DNA of 37,110 nucleotides from Gilvimarinus algae (GCF_030518215.1 NZ_JAULRT010000046.1:1-37110); one strand, 5' to 3'; positions 16,947 through 26,478 are shown, counted from the first letter of the stretch. Numbers and translations: made by a program. Notes: a model not told the origin generated them from the sequence alone.

Positions 16947-17049
16947 CCAAAGGTTACAAAAATTAACCGGCGAGTGGGTGTGGCTGGATACAATATGAAC
17001 ACCCGCCGCTGTCGGGATGATGATTATAATATTGCCCAAGGACATGCCC

Positions 17050-19527
17050 ATGAAGCCCCTCCTAGTGTTGGCACTGCTCTGCTTTGCCGCCGGCCTGCAG
17101 GCCGCTGAATCGCTCGAACTCAACGACAAAAACTACTTTGCCAAGCCGGGCCTGAACGTGACGGTTTTTGCGGATATATATCCCGACGGTCACCAGACCG
17201 GTGTCACCGTGATCCAGCACGGCGTGCGCACGGCCGCCAACGGCGATTTGCGCCTGGAGATCTCCCCGGGTCAGTGGTCGCCGGTGCCCGCCGCTGTCGG
17301 TGAAGCGCATGTCGATGTTAAAAATCAGCGTATCTCCCAGACTCTGGCTTACCCGGACGAGAGCAAAAACCGCAAGGGTTTTAACCCCATCGAGTACCCC
17401 GACCTGACGTTCAGTTATCAGGTACACGTGGAGGCACTGGAAGGCAACAGCGTCAAAGTGAGTGTGGATTTGAAAAAGCCCCTGCCGGATGAATGGGTCG
17501 GCAAGGTCGGTTTTAATCTTGAATTGTTTCCGGGCGAGCTCTTTGGCAAGTCCTATTTGATGGATGAAAGCTCGGGTATTTTCCCCACGCAGCCCAATGG
17601 CCCGTTGCTGGAGCAGCATGGCGAATGGCTGGCCGAGCCGCTGGCACAGGGGCAAAAGTTGGTGGTTGCCCCTGAGTCGGACAAGCAACGCATGGTCATT
17701 GAGCGGGTGAAGGGCGGCCAGTTGCAGTTGTGGGACGGGCGCACAAATCACAATAACGGCTGGTACATTGTTCGCGCCGAAGTGCCCGCCGGCGCCAGTA
17801 AAAATGCGATTGAGTGGGTGATTACCCCGCATGTGATAGACGGCTGGCGCTACCAGCCAGTGATTCAGGTGTCGCAGTTGGGTTACGGCGTCAGCCAGAG
17901 CAAAATGGCGGTGATCGAGCAGGACAGCCGCGACACCAAAGCCGATAGCGTGACCCTGTTAAAGCTCGGCGAGACAGGAGCGGTGACGGTCAAATCGGCC
18001 AAGCCCGAGCCCTGGGGCGCGTTTTTGCGCTATCACTATCTGCGCTTTGATTTCTCCGACGTCACCGAGCCCGGCATGTACCAAATCGCCTACCGAGGGT
18101 TGAAATCCCAGCCCTTTAAAATTGGTAAGGACGTTTACTCGCGCCACGCCTGGCAGCCGACGCTGGAATACTATCTGCCGGTGCAAATGTGCCATATGCG
18201 CGTCAATGAAAAGTACCGGGTGTGGCACGACAAGTGTCACCACGACGATGCTCTGATGGCGCCGGTCAACTACAACCACATCGACGGTTATATCTCCGGC
18301 CCCTCCACCTTGACGGACTATGAGCCGGGTCAGCCGGTTGCTGGCTTAAACAAGGGTGGCTGGCACGACGCGGGCGACTACGATTTACGGGTAGAGTCGC
18401 AAATCGGCACCACTTGGTTGTTGGCCATGATGGTGGAAGAGTTTGGTCTCGATTACGACGCAACCTTGATCGACCAGCAAAAGCAGTTGGTGGAAATTCA
18501 TCAGGCTGATGGCAAGAACGATGCGTTGCAGCAGATCGAGCACGGCCTGCTTACCGTGCTCGGTGGCTACCGGGCACTCGGGCGTTTGTACCGGGGCATT
18601 ATTGTGCCCACGGTTCGCCAGTACGTGATGCTCGGTGACGCCAGCGCGCAAACGGACAATCTGGTGTATCACCCAAGTTTGGAGCCCGGTGAAGTGAAAG
18701 ACGGTCGCTCGGGTAACTTCGACGACCGCTGGGTCTTTACCGAGGAAAACCCCGAGCGGGAGCTGGACGTCGTCGCCGGGCTTGCCGCCGCCTCACGGGT
18801 GATGCGTGACTACAATCCGGCGCTTGCAGAGGAAGCTCTGGCGGCAGCGGAAGCTTTGTTTGCCCGCGCGTTTGAGCAAACCGACAAAACCGGAGTGAAA
18901 GCCTTTGCGCTGGCCGAGCTCATCCTCGCGACCGGCAAGGCAGATTACGTCGACCGTTTATTGGCGATGCAGGCGGCGATAGTCGCCGATATCGACAACA
19001 CCGCCTGGGCCATTGGCCGGGTCGTCAATAAGCTTGGCAATGACGACTTTGCTAAGGCGGTGAAGGCCGCCGTGGTTGAGCAGCAGCAGCGCGTGCAGGA
19101 ACAGGCGCGCGAAACGCCCTACGGCGTCCCCTATCGCCCACACATCTGGGGTGCCGGCTGGGGCATTCAGGAGTTTGGGGTAAAGCAGTACTTTGTGCAC
19201 AAAGCCTGGCCTGAGATTGCAGACAGCGATATCTACGTGAACGCGCTGAATTTTGTGCTGGGCGTGCACCCAGGGAGCAATACCGAGTCCTTTGCTTCGG
19301 GTGTGGGCTCAGATTCGGCGCTGGTGGCTTATGGGGTTAACCGCGCCGACTGGTCGTATATTCCAGGCGGTGTGATTTCCGGCACGGCTTTGATTCGCCC
19401 CGACTTGCCTGAGTTAAAAGAGTGGCCCTTTTTCTGGCAGCAGACCGAGTACGTCATGGGCGGCGGCGCAACCAACTATATGTTTTTGGTGCTGGCGGTA
19501 GAGGCACTGGAAACGGCGCGCGAGTAA
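17050..19527 (+). CDS. Glycoside hydrolase family 9 (cellulase-type)
   Basis: This 825-residue protein has a signal peptide (cleavage after LQA, residue 18). It has an N-terminal beta-rich region of about 270 residues of unknown role, then the CelD-type Ig-like domain (VSQLGYGVSQSKMAVIEQD, about 277 onwards). The GH9 barrel follows with the catalytic base motif WHDAGDY (D440, D443) and the general acid E800 in QQTEYVMGG. GH9 enzymes hydrolyse beta-1,4-glucans by inversion; some act on gluco- or chito-oligosaccharides, so the substrate is not certain. The ATG at 17050 has AAGGA seven bases upstream; the ATG at 17044 is too close to it. It is convergent with a GH5 gene. Confidence 0.9.
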   Translation: MKPLLVLALLCFAAGLQAAESLELNDKNYFAKPGLNVTVFADIYPDGHQTGVTVIQHGVRTAANGDLRLEISPGQWSPVPAAVGEAHVDVKNQRISQTLAYPDESKNRKGFNPIEYPDLTFSYQVHVEALEGNSVKVSVDLKKPLPDEWVGKVGFNLELFPGELFGKSYLMDESSGIFPTQPNGPLLEQHGEWLAEPLAQGQKLVVAPESDKQRMVIERVKGGQLQLWDGRTNHNNGWYIVRAEVPAGASKNAIEWVITPHVIDGWRYQPVIQVSQLGYGVSQSKMAVIEQDSRDTKADSVTLLKLGETGAVTVKSAKPEPWGAFLRYHYLRFDFSDVTEPGMYQIAYRGLKSQPFKIGKDVYSRHAWQPTLEYYLPVQMCHMRVNEKYRVWHDKCHHDDALMAPVNYNHIDGYISGPSTLTDYEPGQPVAGLNKGGWHDAGDYDLRVESQIGTTWLLAMMVEEFGLDYDATLIDQQKQLVEIHQADGKNDALQQIEHGLLTVLGGYRALGRLYRGIIVPTVRQYVMLGDASAQTDNLVYHPSLEPGEVKDGRSGNFDDRWVFTEENPERELDVVAGLAAASRVMRDYNPALAEEALAAAEALFARAFEQTDKTGVKAFALAELILATGKADYVDRLLAMQAAIVADIDNTAWAIGRVVNKLGNDDFAKAVKAAVVEQQQRVQEQARETPYGVPYRPHIWGAGWGIQEFGVKQYFVHKAWPEIADSDIYVNALNFVLGVHPGSNTESFASGVGSDSALVAYGVNRADWSYIPGGVISGTALIRPDLPELKEWPFFWQQTEYVMGGGATNYMFLVLAVEALETARE

Positions 19528-19579
19528 GGCGCTGCGGCGGCCCTCTTGTCCAGTGCCGATTCCGCTAAAAGCTTGAGGT

Positions 19580-19608
19580 AAAAAGCCCGGGTTTCTCCCG
19601 GGCTTTTA
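19580..19608. terminator. Bidirectional terminator between GH9 and GH5 genes
   Basis: AAAAGCCCGGG (19581-19591) and CCCGGGCTTTT (19597-19607) form an 11-bp stem with a 5-base loop. A and T tracts on the two sides let it work in both directions for the convergent genes. Confidence 0.92.
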
Positions 19609-19637
19609 GCGCTTGCGAGAGCGCTGTGGGCGTTGCA

Positions 19638-20633
19638 TTACTCGTCGCCGCTGTAATCCACCGTGTGCCAGTTTTTGACAATGGATTTTACGTAGCGACC
19701 GGACTCGGTTAAATCGGCGTCCGTCCACTGGCCGTCGGGCTTGGTGCCCGGCTTTAACACAGAGGCGCCTTCTTCTTTGTCATTTAGCGCCCAGTTGGCG
19801 TGACTGAGTTGGTGCTCGCGCATAAAGTCCAGCCATTGTTCTGTGCTCGCGCGATCCACGCCGCCGTCGCCGTTGGCATTCACCGTGCCCCACTCGGTGA
19901 CCATGAGCGCCAAGCCGTTATCCAGCGCGTAGCGCGCTTTGTCCCGCAGTTCTTGTTTGTGGGTGCCGGCGTAAAAATGCAGGGTGTAGGCGAGATTATC
20001 AAACCCCTTTATGGGGTTGTCTGCGGCTTTGTCCACATCCTGCGACCAAGTTTGGGTGCCGACAATGATCAGGTTGTCCGGATCAATGTTACGAATCGCG
20101 CCTATGACGGTTTCAGCGTAGGGTTTGACCGTCGTTTGCCAATCTGTGGTGTTGAGCGGCTCATTGTAGATCTCGTAAATAATGTTGGGATTCTCGCCGT
20201 ACTTGCGCGCAAAATGCTCGAAGAAAGTAACGGCCTGTTTCGTGTGCTTCTCGGCGTGATGGGCGTGCCAGTCGAGCAGGACGTACATACCCTGATCGAG
20301 GGCGGCATCAATCACAGTCTCGGCCTTTTGATAGTTGTCTTCCGGCGCCTGTATGACGCTGCCGTTGCCATCCACGCCAATGGCGGCGCGAATGATCGGT
20401 GCGTTCCACTGTTCCTGAATGTAGTTGACCACCTCGGCGTTGTAGTAGCGATCGGCTCCCCAGCCGTTGTTGCTCCAAAAAAGGCTGGGGCCGGCAAAGG
20501 AGACAGCGTTGCCGTGGGCGTCGACGATGCGGTTGCCTTTGACGCTGAGCGCACCGTGCGTTTCAACGGCCGTATCGGCAAAGGTCATGCTGCTGGCGGC
20601 AAGAACTAAGAGTAAGGCAGGCGTTTTTACCAT
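19638..20633 (-). CDS. Endoglucanase, glycoside hydrolase family 5
   Basis: This 331-residue protein has a signal peptide (cleavage after TFA) and a single GH5 (subfamily 2-like) barrel without a carbohydrate-binding module. The acid/base E158 is in YEIYNEPL and the nucleophile E247 in VTEWGT. Other family marks are LDWHAHHAE, YTLHFYAGTHKQ and the early GPSLFWSN. It cleaves internal beta-1,4 bonds of cellulose or related glucans. The ATG at 20633 has AAGG eight bases upstream; a GTG at 20642 would be an alternative but is part of that same site. It is convergent with the GH9 gene, which may act on the same substrate. Confidence 0.93.
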   Translation of the reverse strand: MVKTPALLLVLAASSMTFADTAVETHGALSVKGNRIVDAHGNAVSFAGPSLFWSNNGWGADRYYNAEVVNYIQEQWNAPIIRAAIGVDGNGSVIQAPEDNYQKAETVIDAALDQGMYVLLDWHAHHAEKHTKQAVTFFEHFARKYGENPNIIYEIYNEPLNTTDWQTTVKPYAETVIGAIRNIDPDNLIIVGTQTWSQDVDKAADNPIKGFDNLAYTLHFYAGTHKQELRDKARYALDNGLALMVTEWGTVNANGDGGVDRASTEQWLDFMREHQLSHANWALNDKEEGASVLKPGTKPDGQWTDADLTESGRYVKSIVKNWHTVDYSGDE

Positions 20634-20845
20634 GGTCTTCACCTTATTATCTTTATAGAGTTCTCCATACTAGTAACCCTTAACCTGAGTGTCTATGCTC
20701 CCACCCAGAGCCAACACATCTTTACAGCCGCAGCGCGGCGCTGTACTGCGTAGCGGGGGAAAAACTGTGTCTGTAACTGCCGGCGACCTGCGCTGACAAT
20801 AGCGGTTATGGAATAAACCCGTGTGACGCGTCAGAGGATAATCTT

Positions 20846-21643
20846 ATGCAGCTCGCCCTATCTGTGGTCAACGCCTTCGCCGAAGGTCCCTTTACCGGTA
20901 ACCCCGCCGCCGTCGTCATTACCCGCGACCCCCTGGACGATGGCTTGATGCAGGCTATCGCTGCCCAGAACAACCTTGCCGAGACGGCGTTTGTCGTCAC
21001 CGGTAAGACGCCCATGACGCTTAGGTGGTTTACCCCAACCACGGAAGTGGATTTGTGTGGTCACGCGACTTTGGCCTCGGCGCAGGTGTTATTTTCTCAG
21101 CAGCCGCAGCTTGAACGGGTGGAATTTGACAGTGCTTCGGGCATGCTGAGTGTCGAGCGCTGTGGGAAGAGGCTGCAGCTGGATTTCCCCGCGCGTCCGG
21201 CCCAGCCGGTCACTGCGCCCGATACTCGGGCGATTGCAGCCGCGCTCGGCTGCGCTGAGGATGACATTGTCGCCGTGGCTGCCGCCAAAGTGCTCCTGGT
21301 GCAGCTGCGCGGTGAGGACTGTGTGGCGCGACTAGCGCCGGATTTTCGCGCATTGAAAACTCTGCACAGCTTTGCGGTAATGGTGACGGCTGAGGGGGAG
21401 CAGGTGGACTTTGTCGCCAGATTCTTTGCGCCCAACGCGGGTATCGACGAGGACCCGGTAACAGGCTCGGCCTACACCACCCTCGCGCCCTACTGGCGCT
21501 CGCGTCTGGGGCGCAATCCTCTGACGGCCAGGCAGTTGTCCGCCCGTGGCGGCTGGCTTGAGTGCGAGTGTCGGGGTGAGCGGGTGTTGATCTGCGGTCA
21601 TGCTGAGGCGTACCTAGAGGGAAGTATTCATTTGCAGCCGTAG
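20846..21643 (+). CDS. PhzF family isomerase-like protein
   Basis: This 265-residue protein has the PhzF/diaminopimelate-epimerase-like fold. Marks are VNAFAEGPFTGNPAAVV at the start, the catalytic-glutamate motif NLAETAFV (E46), LRWFTPTTEVDLCGHATL and the late FAPNAGIDEDPVTGSA. Members isomerise small metabolites; in phenazine producers PhzF acts on trans-2,3-dihydro-3-hydroxyanthranilate. No phenazine genes are near, so the substrate is unknown. GAGGAT lies 9 bases before the ATG. It is divergent from the GH5 gene. Confidence 0.92.
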   Translation: MQLALSVVNAFAEGPFTGNPAAVVITRDPLDDGLMQAIAAQNNLAETAFVVTGKTPMTLRWFTPTTEVDLCGHATLASAQVLFSQQPQLERVEFDSASGMLSVERCGKRLQLDFPARPAQPVTAPDTRAIAAALGCAEDDIVAVAAAKVLLVQLRGEDCVARLAPDFRALKTLHSFAVMVTAEGEQVDFVARFFAPNAGIDEDPVTGSAYTTLAPYWRSRLGRNPLTARQLSARGGWLECECRGERVLICGHAEAYLEGSIHLQP

Positions 21644-21823
21644 ATTTTGCATGTCTTAACGGTGTAAAGGCTTCGCGAATCGACTATTGTTAGGGGCAGG
21701 CCAGCAAGTAGAGTAAGGTAGTATGGTCTACTGCCTGCTTGTGTGTGGGCCTCTTGTTTGGGCGGTGTCGGGCCAGCGGTCGGGCATCGCAACGGACTGC
21801 ACGATTGATCGGAGAAGTTCTCT

Positions 21824-24229
21824 ATGTTCCTGTTGTCGCTGGTTTTGTTTATTGCTCTATTGACGGCCGTGCTCTATTACCAGGTGGGTCTGGTGGTGGG
21901 CTCGGTCGCGCTGGTCGCGGGATTATTTGCCCTGACTTTCCTCTCTCCCTGGATGTGGCTGTTTTTGCTGCCGGTGGCTGCTGGGGCTGTGTTGCTCAAT
22001 CTCCCGCCGCTGCGGCGTCAGTTGATTACCGGGCCGGCCTACGACTTTTTGCAAAAGGCGATGCCGCCCATGAGCGTGACTGAGCGCGAGGCCATGGAAG
22101 CGGGTACCACCTGGTGGGAAAAGGACCTGTTCAGCGGCCAGCCGGACTGGAAAAAATTTGTCGATATCGAGCTGCCCCAGCTCAGTGAGAAGGAGCAGAG
22201 CTTTCTCGATAACGAAGTCGAGCAACTGTGCGGCCTGATTGACGAGTGGCAGATCTTCAAGGACCAGGATCTCACTCCCGAGGCCTGGGAGTTCCTTAAG
22301 AAACAGGGCTTTTTTGGACTGATCATCCCCGAAGAGTACGGAGGCCGGGATTTCAGCCCCTACGCGCAGTCGCGCATTATGAGCAAGATCGCCAGTCGCT
22401 CGGTCACCGCCGCTGTGACCGCTATGGTGCCCAACTCCCTGGGCCCGGGCGAGCTGTTGATGAAATACGGCACCCAGGAGCAGAAAGATCGCTGGCTGCC
22501 GGGCCTCGCCGACGGGACTGAAATTCCTTGTTTCGGTCTCACCGGCCCCGAGGCCGGTTCGGATGCCGGCTCCATTCCCGATATTGGTGTGGTCTGTAAA
22601 GGCGAGCACGAAGGGCAAGAGGTCGTCGGTATTCGCCTGAACTTCTCCAAGCGCTGGATTACCCTGGCGCCCGTGGCAACCGTAGTCGGTTTGGCCTTTA
22701 AACTGCGCGACCCGGACGGTTTGATGGGCGATGCAGACAAGTCCGACTATGGCATCACCTGTGCGTTGCTCCCCGCCGATCATCCCGGCGTGGAGATCGG
22801 TAAGCGTCACAACCCGGGCTCTCCCTTTATGAACGGCCCCATCAAGGGTAAGGACGTGTTTATCCCGCTCGACTGGATCATCGGCGGTGCCCCCATGGCC
22901 GGTAAAGGCTGGCGTATGTTGATCGAGTGTCTGGGTGCCGGACGCGGCGTCTCCCTGCCCGCGCTGTCCACCGCCAGTGGTGAAATGAGCTACCTCACCG
23001 TTGGCGCCTACTCGCGTATTCGCCGTCAGTTCAACATGGAGGTGGGTAAGTTCGAGGGGGTGCAGGAGGCTACCGCCGAGATCGCCGCCAATGGTTATGC
23101 TCTGGAAGCTTTCCGCCAGCTGGTGACGCGCGGATTGGATACCGGCGCACCCTCGGTCATGACCGCCATGGCCAAGTACCATGCCACCGAGATGATGCGC
23201 ACCTCGGTCAATCATGCGATGGACGTGGTGAGTGGGCGAGCCATTCAAATGGGGCCGCGCAATTTCACCGTGTTTGCCTACCGCGCCCTGCCGGTTGCCA
23301 TCACCGTGGAAGGCGCCAATATTCTTACGCGCTCGCTGATGATTTTTGGACAGGGCGCCATGCGCTGTCATCCGTATTTATTCGATGAAGTGCAGACCCT
23401 GCAGGCAACCGATAAAGACGCGGCGTTGGACACCTTTGACTCGCTGTTTATGAAGCATTTGGGCCATGTGTTCAGCAACCTGACCCGGCTCAAGCTCTAC
23501 AGCTTTACCGGTGCTCGCTTCAGTGCCGTGCCAGTGAATGCCGATGATTTCTCCCGCCGCTGGTATCAGCGCATTAACCACATGAGCGCCGCGTTTGCGG
23601 TGGCAGCGGATGTTGCCTTGGGTGTGCTTGGCGGCGACCTGAAGCGCCGCGAGTTGCTCTCGGCGCGCCTCGGCGATGTCCACAGCCAGTTGTTTATTGC
23701 CTGCAGCATACTCAAGTACCACGGCGCGCATCCACGCAGCAAAGAGGAAGACCTGCACGCCGAGTTTGCGTTGAAAACCGCTCTCTACAAGGCGCAGATG
23801 GCGCTGTTGGCGTTTTATCGCAACTTCCCCTCGCGGGCGATCGCCTGGGCCTTTAAAGCGGCGACCTTCCCGCTGTTCCGGCCCTACAAGGCGCCGAGCG
23901 ACGATGACATCCGCGCCCTCGGCAACTTGATCATGGATAACAATGTTGTTCGCGAGCAACTGGCGGGTTATGTTTACTTGAGCTCTGATCCCACCGATGC
24001 GGTCGGCCGGGTGGAAACCACCTACCGGTTATTGTTGGAGCTGGGGGATGTATGGAGTGCCTTTAGCCGTGCCCAGGCCAAAGGCGAATTGTCCGGCGAG
24101 ACGCTCGAAGAGCGTTTAGAGGATGCAGTCGCTAAGGGTGTGATTCAGCAGGCCGATGTTGAGCCTCTGAGAGTCTATGACGAGCGCCGCTATGACTGTC
24201 TGCTGACGGATAATTTCGACAAACTGTAG
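21824..24229 (+). CDS. fadE: Acyl-CoA dehydrogenase, FadE type
   Basis: This 801-residue protein is of the long gammaproteobacterial FadE class. Two N-terminal membrane helices (about 1-57) are followed by acyl-CoA dehydrogenase domains (WEFLKKQGFFGLIIPEEYGG, CFGLTGPEAGSDAGS, LSTASGEMSYLTVGAYSRIR) and a long C-terminal extension. It catalyses the first, FAD-dependent step of fatty acid beta-oxidation. GGAG lies nine bases before the ATG. No FadR-type operator was identified in the 180-base gap upstream. Confidence 0.95.
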   Translation: MFLLSLVLFIALLTAVLYYQVGLVVGSVALVAGLFALTFLSPWMWLFLLPVAAGAVLLNLPPLRRQLITGPAYDFLQKAMPPMSVTEREAMEAGTTWWEKDLFSGQPDWKKFVDIELPQLSEKEQSFLDNEVEQLCGLIDEWQIFKDQDLTPEAWEFLKKQGFFGLIIPEEYGGRDFSPYAQSRIMSKIASRSVTAAVTAMVPNSLGPGELLMKYGTQEQKDRWLPGLADGTEIPCFGLTGPEAGSDAGSIPDIGVVCKGEHEGQEVVGIRLNFSKRWITLAPVATVVGLAFKLRDPDGLMGDADKSDYGITCALLPADHPGVEIGKRHNPGSPFMNGPIKGKDVFIPLDWIIGGAPMAGKGWRMLIECLGAGRGVSLPALSTASGEMSYLTVGAYSRIRRQFNMEVGKFEGVQEATAEIAANGYALEAFRQLVTRGLDTGAPSVMTAMAKYHATEMMRTSVNHAMDVVSGRAIQMGPRNFTVFAYRALPVAITVEGANILTRSLMIFGQGAMRCHPYLFDEVQTLQATDKDAALDTFDSLFMKHLGHVFSNLTRLKLYSFTGARFSAVPVNADDFSRRWYQRINHMSAAFAVAADVALGVLGGDLKRRELLSARLGDVHSQLFIACSILKYHGAHPRSKEEDLHAEFALKTALYKAQMALLAFYRNFPSRAIAWAFKAATFPLFRPYKAPSDDDIRALGNLIMDNNVVREQLAGYVYLSSDPTDAVGRVETTYRLLLELGDVWSAFSRAQAKGELSGETLEERLEDAVAKGVIQQADVEPLRVYDERRYDCLLTDNFDKL

Positions 24230-24255
24230 AAACGCGGCCTGATAGAGCCGCCGGG

Positions 24256-24284
24256 GCCCGCTCACTCAGTGTGGTGAGGCGGGC
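24256..24284. other. Hairpin between fadE and the pirin gene
   Basis: GCCCGCTCAC (24256-24265) pairs with GTGA and GCGGGC (24274-24277, 24279-24284) with one bulged base. There is no T-run, so it is at most a weak terminator or attenuating structure between the two genes. Confidence 0.4.
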
Positions 24285-24318
24285 ACCCACCACAATAATA
24301 ACGACTCAGGAGCGCCCG

Positions 24319-25236
24319 ATGAGCTGGCTACCGGATATGGAGCCCGACTGCCTCAAGCAGCAGGAGCAGGTTCCCGTGGAGACGGTAATCGTCCCCAACC
24401 TTCGCGATATAGGTGATTTTTCAGTCCGCCGGGTACTGCCGGCACCAGAGCGGCGCTCCGTGGGCCCCTTTGTGTTTTTTGATCATATGGGGCCGACCGA
24501 GTTTAAACCCGGCCAGGGCCTTGAGGTGCGCCCGCATCCCCACATTGGTCTGTCGACACTGACGTACCTCTATGAAGGCAGCATCGTCCATCGCGACAGC
24601 CTGGGCTTTAAACAGGTGATTCATCCGGGGGCCGTCAACTGGATGACCGCCGGGCGCGGTATTGTCCACTCTGAGCGCTCGCCGGAGGCCACCGGCAGTG
24701 CACCGCGCCGGCTGATGGGCCTGCAGGTGTGGGTGGCGCTGCCCAAGGAGCACGAGCAGCGCGCCCCGAGCTTTGTTCACTACAGCGTGTCCAGCCTGCC
24801 AGAGGTGGAAGAGGCCGGGGCCAGTGTGCGGATCATTGCCGGTGATTGCTTTGGTGCGCACTCCCGCCTGGAGACCCTTTCTCCGCTGTTTTACGCCGAC
24901 GTTCGCTTGCAGCCCAGTAGCCGTATAAAAATTGACGCCGAGTATACCGAGCGCGCGCTCTATGTTGTGACCGGTAGCATTGAGGTGGACGGCTGCGTCT
25001 TCAGTGACGGCCAGATGGCTGTGTTGCGGCCGGGGGCTGAAATTGTGGTTTACAGTGAACGGGGCGCGGCTTTTGCCGCCGTGGGTGGCGAGCCCATGGA
25101 CGGACCGCGCCACCTGTGGTGGAATTTTGTCGCCAGCGACAAAGCGCTCATCGAAAAAGCCAAGCTTGATTGGAAACAGGGCAAATTTGGTCACGTGCCG
25201 GGCGATAGCGAATTTATCCCGCTACCGGATCACTGA
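24319..25236 (+). CDS. Pirin family protein
   Basis: This 305-residue bicupin-fold protein has the pirin N-terminal signature FVFFDHMGP, then RPHPHIGLSTLTYLYEG and an HSER motif, which supply the metal-binding histidines and glutamate. Some bacterial pirins have quercetinase activity or modulate metabolic enzymes; nothing here decides between them. The ATG at 24319 has AGGAG six bases upstream, favouring it over the in-frame codon at 24271. It overlaps the convergent small lipoprotein gene by 7 bases. Confidence 0.9.
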   Translation: MSWLPDMEPDCLKQQEQVPVETVIVPNLRDIGDFSVRRVLPAPERRSVGPFVFFDHMGPTEFKPGQGLEVRPHPHIGLSTLTYLYEGSIVHRDSLGFKQVIHPGAVNWMTAGRGIVHSERSPEATGSAPRRLMGLQVWVALPKEHEQRAPSFVHYSVSSLPEVEEAGASVRIIAGDCFGAHSRLETLSPLFYADVRLQPSSRIKIDAEYTERALYVVTGSIEVDGCVFSDGQMAVLRPGAEIVVYSERGAAFAAVGGEPMDGPRHLWWNFVASDKALIEKAKLDWKQGKFGHVPGDSEFIPLPDH

Positions 25237-25424
25237 GCGCTCTTTTCCTGTCCACCCGCTGAACGCGCTGTCTGCTCATCGATACCGCGGCTGACCTCCA
25301 TGCAGTTTTCGTAGGCCTCTTCGGTGGTCTCCCAGCTGCACGAGTAGTGGTTATTGGTTTGATTGTGACTGCAGCCCGTAGCCAGCAGTAACAGCGATAG
25401 TGTGTAAATCAACGTCTTCATCAT
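25230..25424 (-). CDS. Small lipoprotein of unknown function
   Basis: This 64-residue protein has a lipoprotein signal (LLLLATGC, lipidated C18) and a mature part of only about 46 residues. The mature part is Asn/His/Glu-rich with two further cysteines (HYSCSWETTEEAYENCMEV) that could form a disulfide. Two adjacent ATGs (25424, 25421) could start it. A good promoter lies 36 bases upstream. I know no function for it. Confidence 0.65.
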   Translation of the reverse strand: MMKTLIYTLSLLLLATGCSHNQTNNHYSCSWETTEEAYENCMEVSRGIDEQTARSAGGQEKSAQ

Positions 25425-25459
25425 AATCTAACAGCCCAATAAACCTTAAACCCCGGCGA

Positions 25460-25489
25460 TTTTATACGTGGTATAAAAGCTCGGGACAA
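25460..25489 (-). promoter_or_regulatory. Sigma-70 promoter with dyad over the -10
   Basis: Reading leftwards: TTGTCC (25489-25484), 17 bases, TATAAA (25466-25461), placing the start near 25454, about 30 bases before the lipoprotein ATG. A perfect dyad TTTTATAC-gtg-GTATAAAA (25460-25478) covers the -10 and spacer and could be an operator. Confidence 0.6.
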
Positions 25490-25563
25490 GTGAGAGTCGA
25501 CTTGCATAGACATTGGGTTCTGCGGCGATGGGCTGGTTCCGCTTTCGACACTTTGTGTTGATC

Positions 25564-25588
25564 GGCCCGACTCCCAAAGAGTCGGGCC
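25564..25588. other. Strong hairpin downstream of the IPTL-CTERM gene
   Basis: GGCCCGACTC (25564-25573) and GAGTCGGGCC (25579-25588) form a 10-bp stem with a 5-base loop, 26 bases after the stop codon of the leftward gene. No T-run follows on the minus strand, so it is probably a 3'-end stabilising hairpin or a weak terminator. Confidence 0.5.
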
Positions 25589-25614
25589 AGGACTTTATCG
25601 TAGGCGGATAACGC

Positions 25615-26478
25615 TTACTTGCGGCGGCGTAGGCTACGCAGGCCAAATGCGGCAAGCAATGCGATAAGGATAAATTGACCGACCTGGTTCATTATGGGTA
25701 GAGCCACTGCTGGACCGGGCGGCGGTGGTGCTATCACAGAGTCGTTGTCAACGGCAAAGCCAGTGATATCAGTGGGATCTATACCATTGTATGCGGCATC
25801 GGCACTGGTCGAAGAAGCGGTGGTAATGGTGAAAGCTAAGTCGCCGTCGACCAGCGCGTCGTCTATCGCAGTAATCTCAAAGGTAGCGCTGTAGCTGTTA
25901 CCGGCCGTCAGAACTACAGAGCCTACGGCTATGGAAGCCTCACCCGAGGCAGTTGATAAGCCTACAGTGACGTCCGCGCTGGGTGTGATATCAGTGCCTG
26001 CGCTAACGGTGATGATTTGTGAGGTGCCCTCAGTGATCCAGAGGCCGCTGCTGGGCTCGACAATAATGGCAACTACACCATCAATATTTTGGTTGGTAAT
26101 GGTGACGCTATCCTCTGCCACCGGGCCAGCGGGATAAGCGCCGCCAGTAGAAGTAGAGTTATTGTCGACGTTGTACATTACGTCGCCATCATTGCCGTCA
26201 CCTGAGGCGCCGGGGGTAATGGTAATGTACTGAGGTGTGTCCCAATCGGCATCGGTAAAGTTGATCGGCCCTGACACGCTGCCCTCTGAGGTATCTTGGG
26301 AGTCGGGCGTAACGGTGACGATTTCGCCAGCATCTGGCGGGCTGTCCAGGACCACCTGATACTGCACGTTTCCACCGTCTTCAGTGGTGGTCAGTGTGGT
26401 CGGTGTGATGACAACGGCCGCTTGCGCCGCCGAGGCGCCCAGACAAGCCGCCAACAGGCTTAAACGAGATAACTTCAT
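25615..26478 (-). CDS. Secreted protein with IPTL-CTERM-like sorting signal
   Basis: This 287-residue protein has a signal peptide (cleavage after AQA, residue 20). It has an acidic Thr/Ser/Gly-rich beta-structured body with Calx-beta-like phrases (LTTTEDGGNVQYQVVLDSPP, ITAIDDALVDGDLAFTITT), a proline linker (250-255) and a C-terminal tripartite signal. The signal has motif LPIMNQVG (260-267), a hydrophobic helix (about 269-280) and RSLRRRK. This is the architecture of IPTLxxWG-CTERM proteins processed by exosortase H, which is encoded at 29541-30074. The motif is divergent (PIMNQVG for IPTLxxWG). It is probably displayed at the surface or released. It shares a divergent promoter region with the GAF-GGDEF gene. 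Confidence 0.8.
   Translation of the reverse strand: MKLSRLSLLAACLGASAAQAAVVITPTTLTTTEDGGNVQYQVVLDSPPDAGEIVTVTPDSQDTSEGSVSGPINFTDADWDTPQYITITPGASGDGNDGDVMYNVDNNSTSTGGAYPAGPVAEDSVTITNQNIDGVVAIIVEPSSGLWITEGTSQIITVSAGTDITPSADVTVGLSTASGEASIAVGSVVLTAGNSYSATFEITAIDDALVDGDLAFTITTASSTSADAAYNGIDPTDITGFAVDNDSVIAPPPPGPAVALPIMNQVGQFILIALLAAFGLRSLRRRK

Noticed and set aside
20846-21643. Phenazine biosynthesis locus suggested by the PhzF homologue
   Set aside because: No other phz genes are present; PhzF-family proteins are widespread outside phenazine producers.
21923-23371. A 482-codon open frame on the minus strand
   Set aside because: It lies entirely antisense to fadE and reads as codon shadow (His/Gly-rich, no family pattern). 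The FadE protein is unmistakable.
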